From Domibacillus indicus (GTDB taxonomy: Bacteria > Bacillota > Bacilli > Bacillales > Domibacillaceae), in the NCBI RefSeq assembly GCF_000970685.1, contig NZ_LAJB01000009.1, positions 1 through 64,000 of the forward strand: a stretch of 64,000 nucleotides of DNA. Reading direction: 5' to 3'. The notes beneath the pieces were generated by a model. It saw nothing but the letters and a program-made list of their open reading frames with translations. It ran no database searches and was not told the origin of the DNA. This document shows positions 63,668-64,000 of the stretch, one piece after another. A program made the position numbers and the translations under genes. How positions within the stretch are numbered: position 1 is the first letter of the stretch; every line of letters begins with the position of its first letter.

Positions 63668-63828
63668 TATTTCCCCCGCCTCTCCGCTTTTTACTGACAG
63701 TATCGTTTGCAGCATCGGCAGTCTGCTGTTTACTGTTAAAAATAGAAAACTTTTATCAGGTATATACATTTTACAAAAGAACAGCCCTTTTTGTCGATTT
63801 TTCATGGTACATAATTCAACTGCCTGCC

Positions 63829-63902
63829 CCGCAAAAAAAAGCTCTTTTCCTCCTTATCTTCGATTGCTCTAACTACGAAGTCAATAAGGGAAAAAGAGCT
63901 TA
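63829..63902 (-). terminator. Terminator of the LutC-like gene
   Basis: Long hairpin: AGCTCTTTTCCTCCTTAT (63840-63857) pairs with ATAAGGGAAAAAGAGCT (63884-63900), with T8 beyond on the minus strand. It begins 11 bases after the partial gene's stop. Confidence 0.75.
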
Positions 63903-63910
63903 TTATTCTT

Positions 63911-64000
63911 TTATCGGTCTTCTACTACGATGTAAGCCGCTTTCACAGGCCCATGCACTCCGACAACGAGGTTCATTTCAATATCCGCCGAGTTGCTTGG
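63911..64000 (-). CDS. lutC: LUD-domain protein, LutC-like (C-terminal 29 codons only)
   Basis: The window edge holds the last 29 codons and the stop. The translation ends VVGVHGPVKAAYIVVEDR after SNSADIEMNL, which is the characteristic C-terminal end of the LUD-domain LutC/YkgG family (L-lactate oxidation with iron-sulfur protein LutB). The rest, and any lutA/lutB, would lie to the right on the minus strand. Identification rests on this short stretch only. Confidence 0.65.
   Translation of the reverse strand, partial: PSNSADIEMNLVVGVHGPVKAAYIVVEDR

Overview
The window is chromosomal DNA from an endospore-forming member of the Bacillaceae (Bacillus sensu lato; the genus cannot be fixed because there is no rRNA gene). 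The evidence is B. subtilis-like gene order over most of the window (yuiB-yumB-yumC; yutM/yuzB/yutJ/yutI/yutG/yutF/yutE/yutD/lipA; yunB-yunD-yunE-yunF; sufCDSUB next to metNPQ, yusE-yusF-gcvH-yusI and fadN-fadA-fadE; xylR/xylAB), strong AGGAGG-type ribosome binding sites, a SAM riboswitch, a FadR box, CcpA cre-like sites, and sporulation/germination genes (yunB, a gerAB-like permease). No rRNA, tRNA, CRISPR array, prophage or intact transposase gene was seen.

Layout. 1-4.5 kb: a small membrane protein, a Nudix hydrolase, and divergent redox enzymes YumB (NADH dehydrogenase-like) and YumC (ferredoxin-NADP reductase), then an NAD(P)-binding YhfK-like protein. 4.5-7.8 kb: a large secreted multidomain nuclease/phosphatase. 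8-21 kb: iron-sulfur carriers (YutM, YutI), a second NADH dehydrogenase-like protein (YutJ), succinate-semialdehyde dehydrogenase, a 2-hydroxyacid dehydrogenase, a Rieske-containing oxidoreductase, the yutD-F group, lipoyl synthase, and a WYL regulator with a GyrI-like partner. 21-24.5 kb: an NSS transporter with a 37-residue MetS-type subunit, and an NhaC antiporter. 24.5-29.7 kb: yunB-yunD-yunE-yunF and an orphan germination permease. 30-35.2 kb: the complete sufCDSUB iron-sulfur assembly operon. 35.4-40.3 kb: a small unknown gene, methionine ABC importer metNPQ under a SAM riboswitch, then yusE, yusF, gcvH and yusI. 41-46.4 kb: the fadN-fadA-fadE beta-oxidation operon with a FadR operator. 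46.5-50.9 kb: cardiolipin synthase and a small-membrane-protein/MFS/M20-hydrolase group. 51-56 kb: xylose operon xylA-xylB-galM with divergent xylR. 56.2-63.7 kb: a sugar operon of two Gfo/Idh/MocA oxidoreductases, a TIM-barrel epimerase/isomerase and an ABC importer lacking its ATPase, controlled by a LacI-type regulator. 63.9 kb: the end of a LUD-domain (LutC-like) gene.

Functional themes are iron-sulfur biogenesis (suf, yutM, yutI) and its clients (LipA, Rieske protein), lipoate/glycine cleavage (lipA, gcvH), NAD(P)H flavoproteins, fatty-acid degradation and pentose/sugar catabolism under carbon catabolite control.

I found no clear new defence or mobile system. The observations most worth following are: (i) an intergenic repeat family built from GGGCGGTAT units, found only between convergent genes; (ii) a MITE-like palindrome plus an internally deleted copy, each next to the same terminator; (iii) five intrinsic terminators whose hairpins contain the stop codon of the gene they end; (iv) the sugar operon, with paired operators around a cre and a levoglucosan-dehydrogenase-like enzyme; (v) several very small genes, one possibly with an AUU start.
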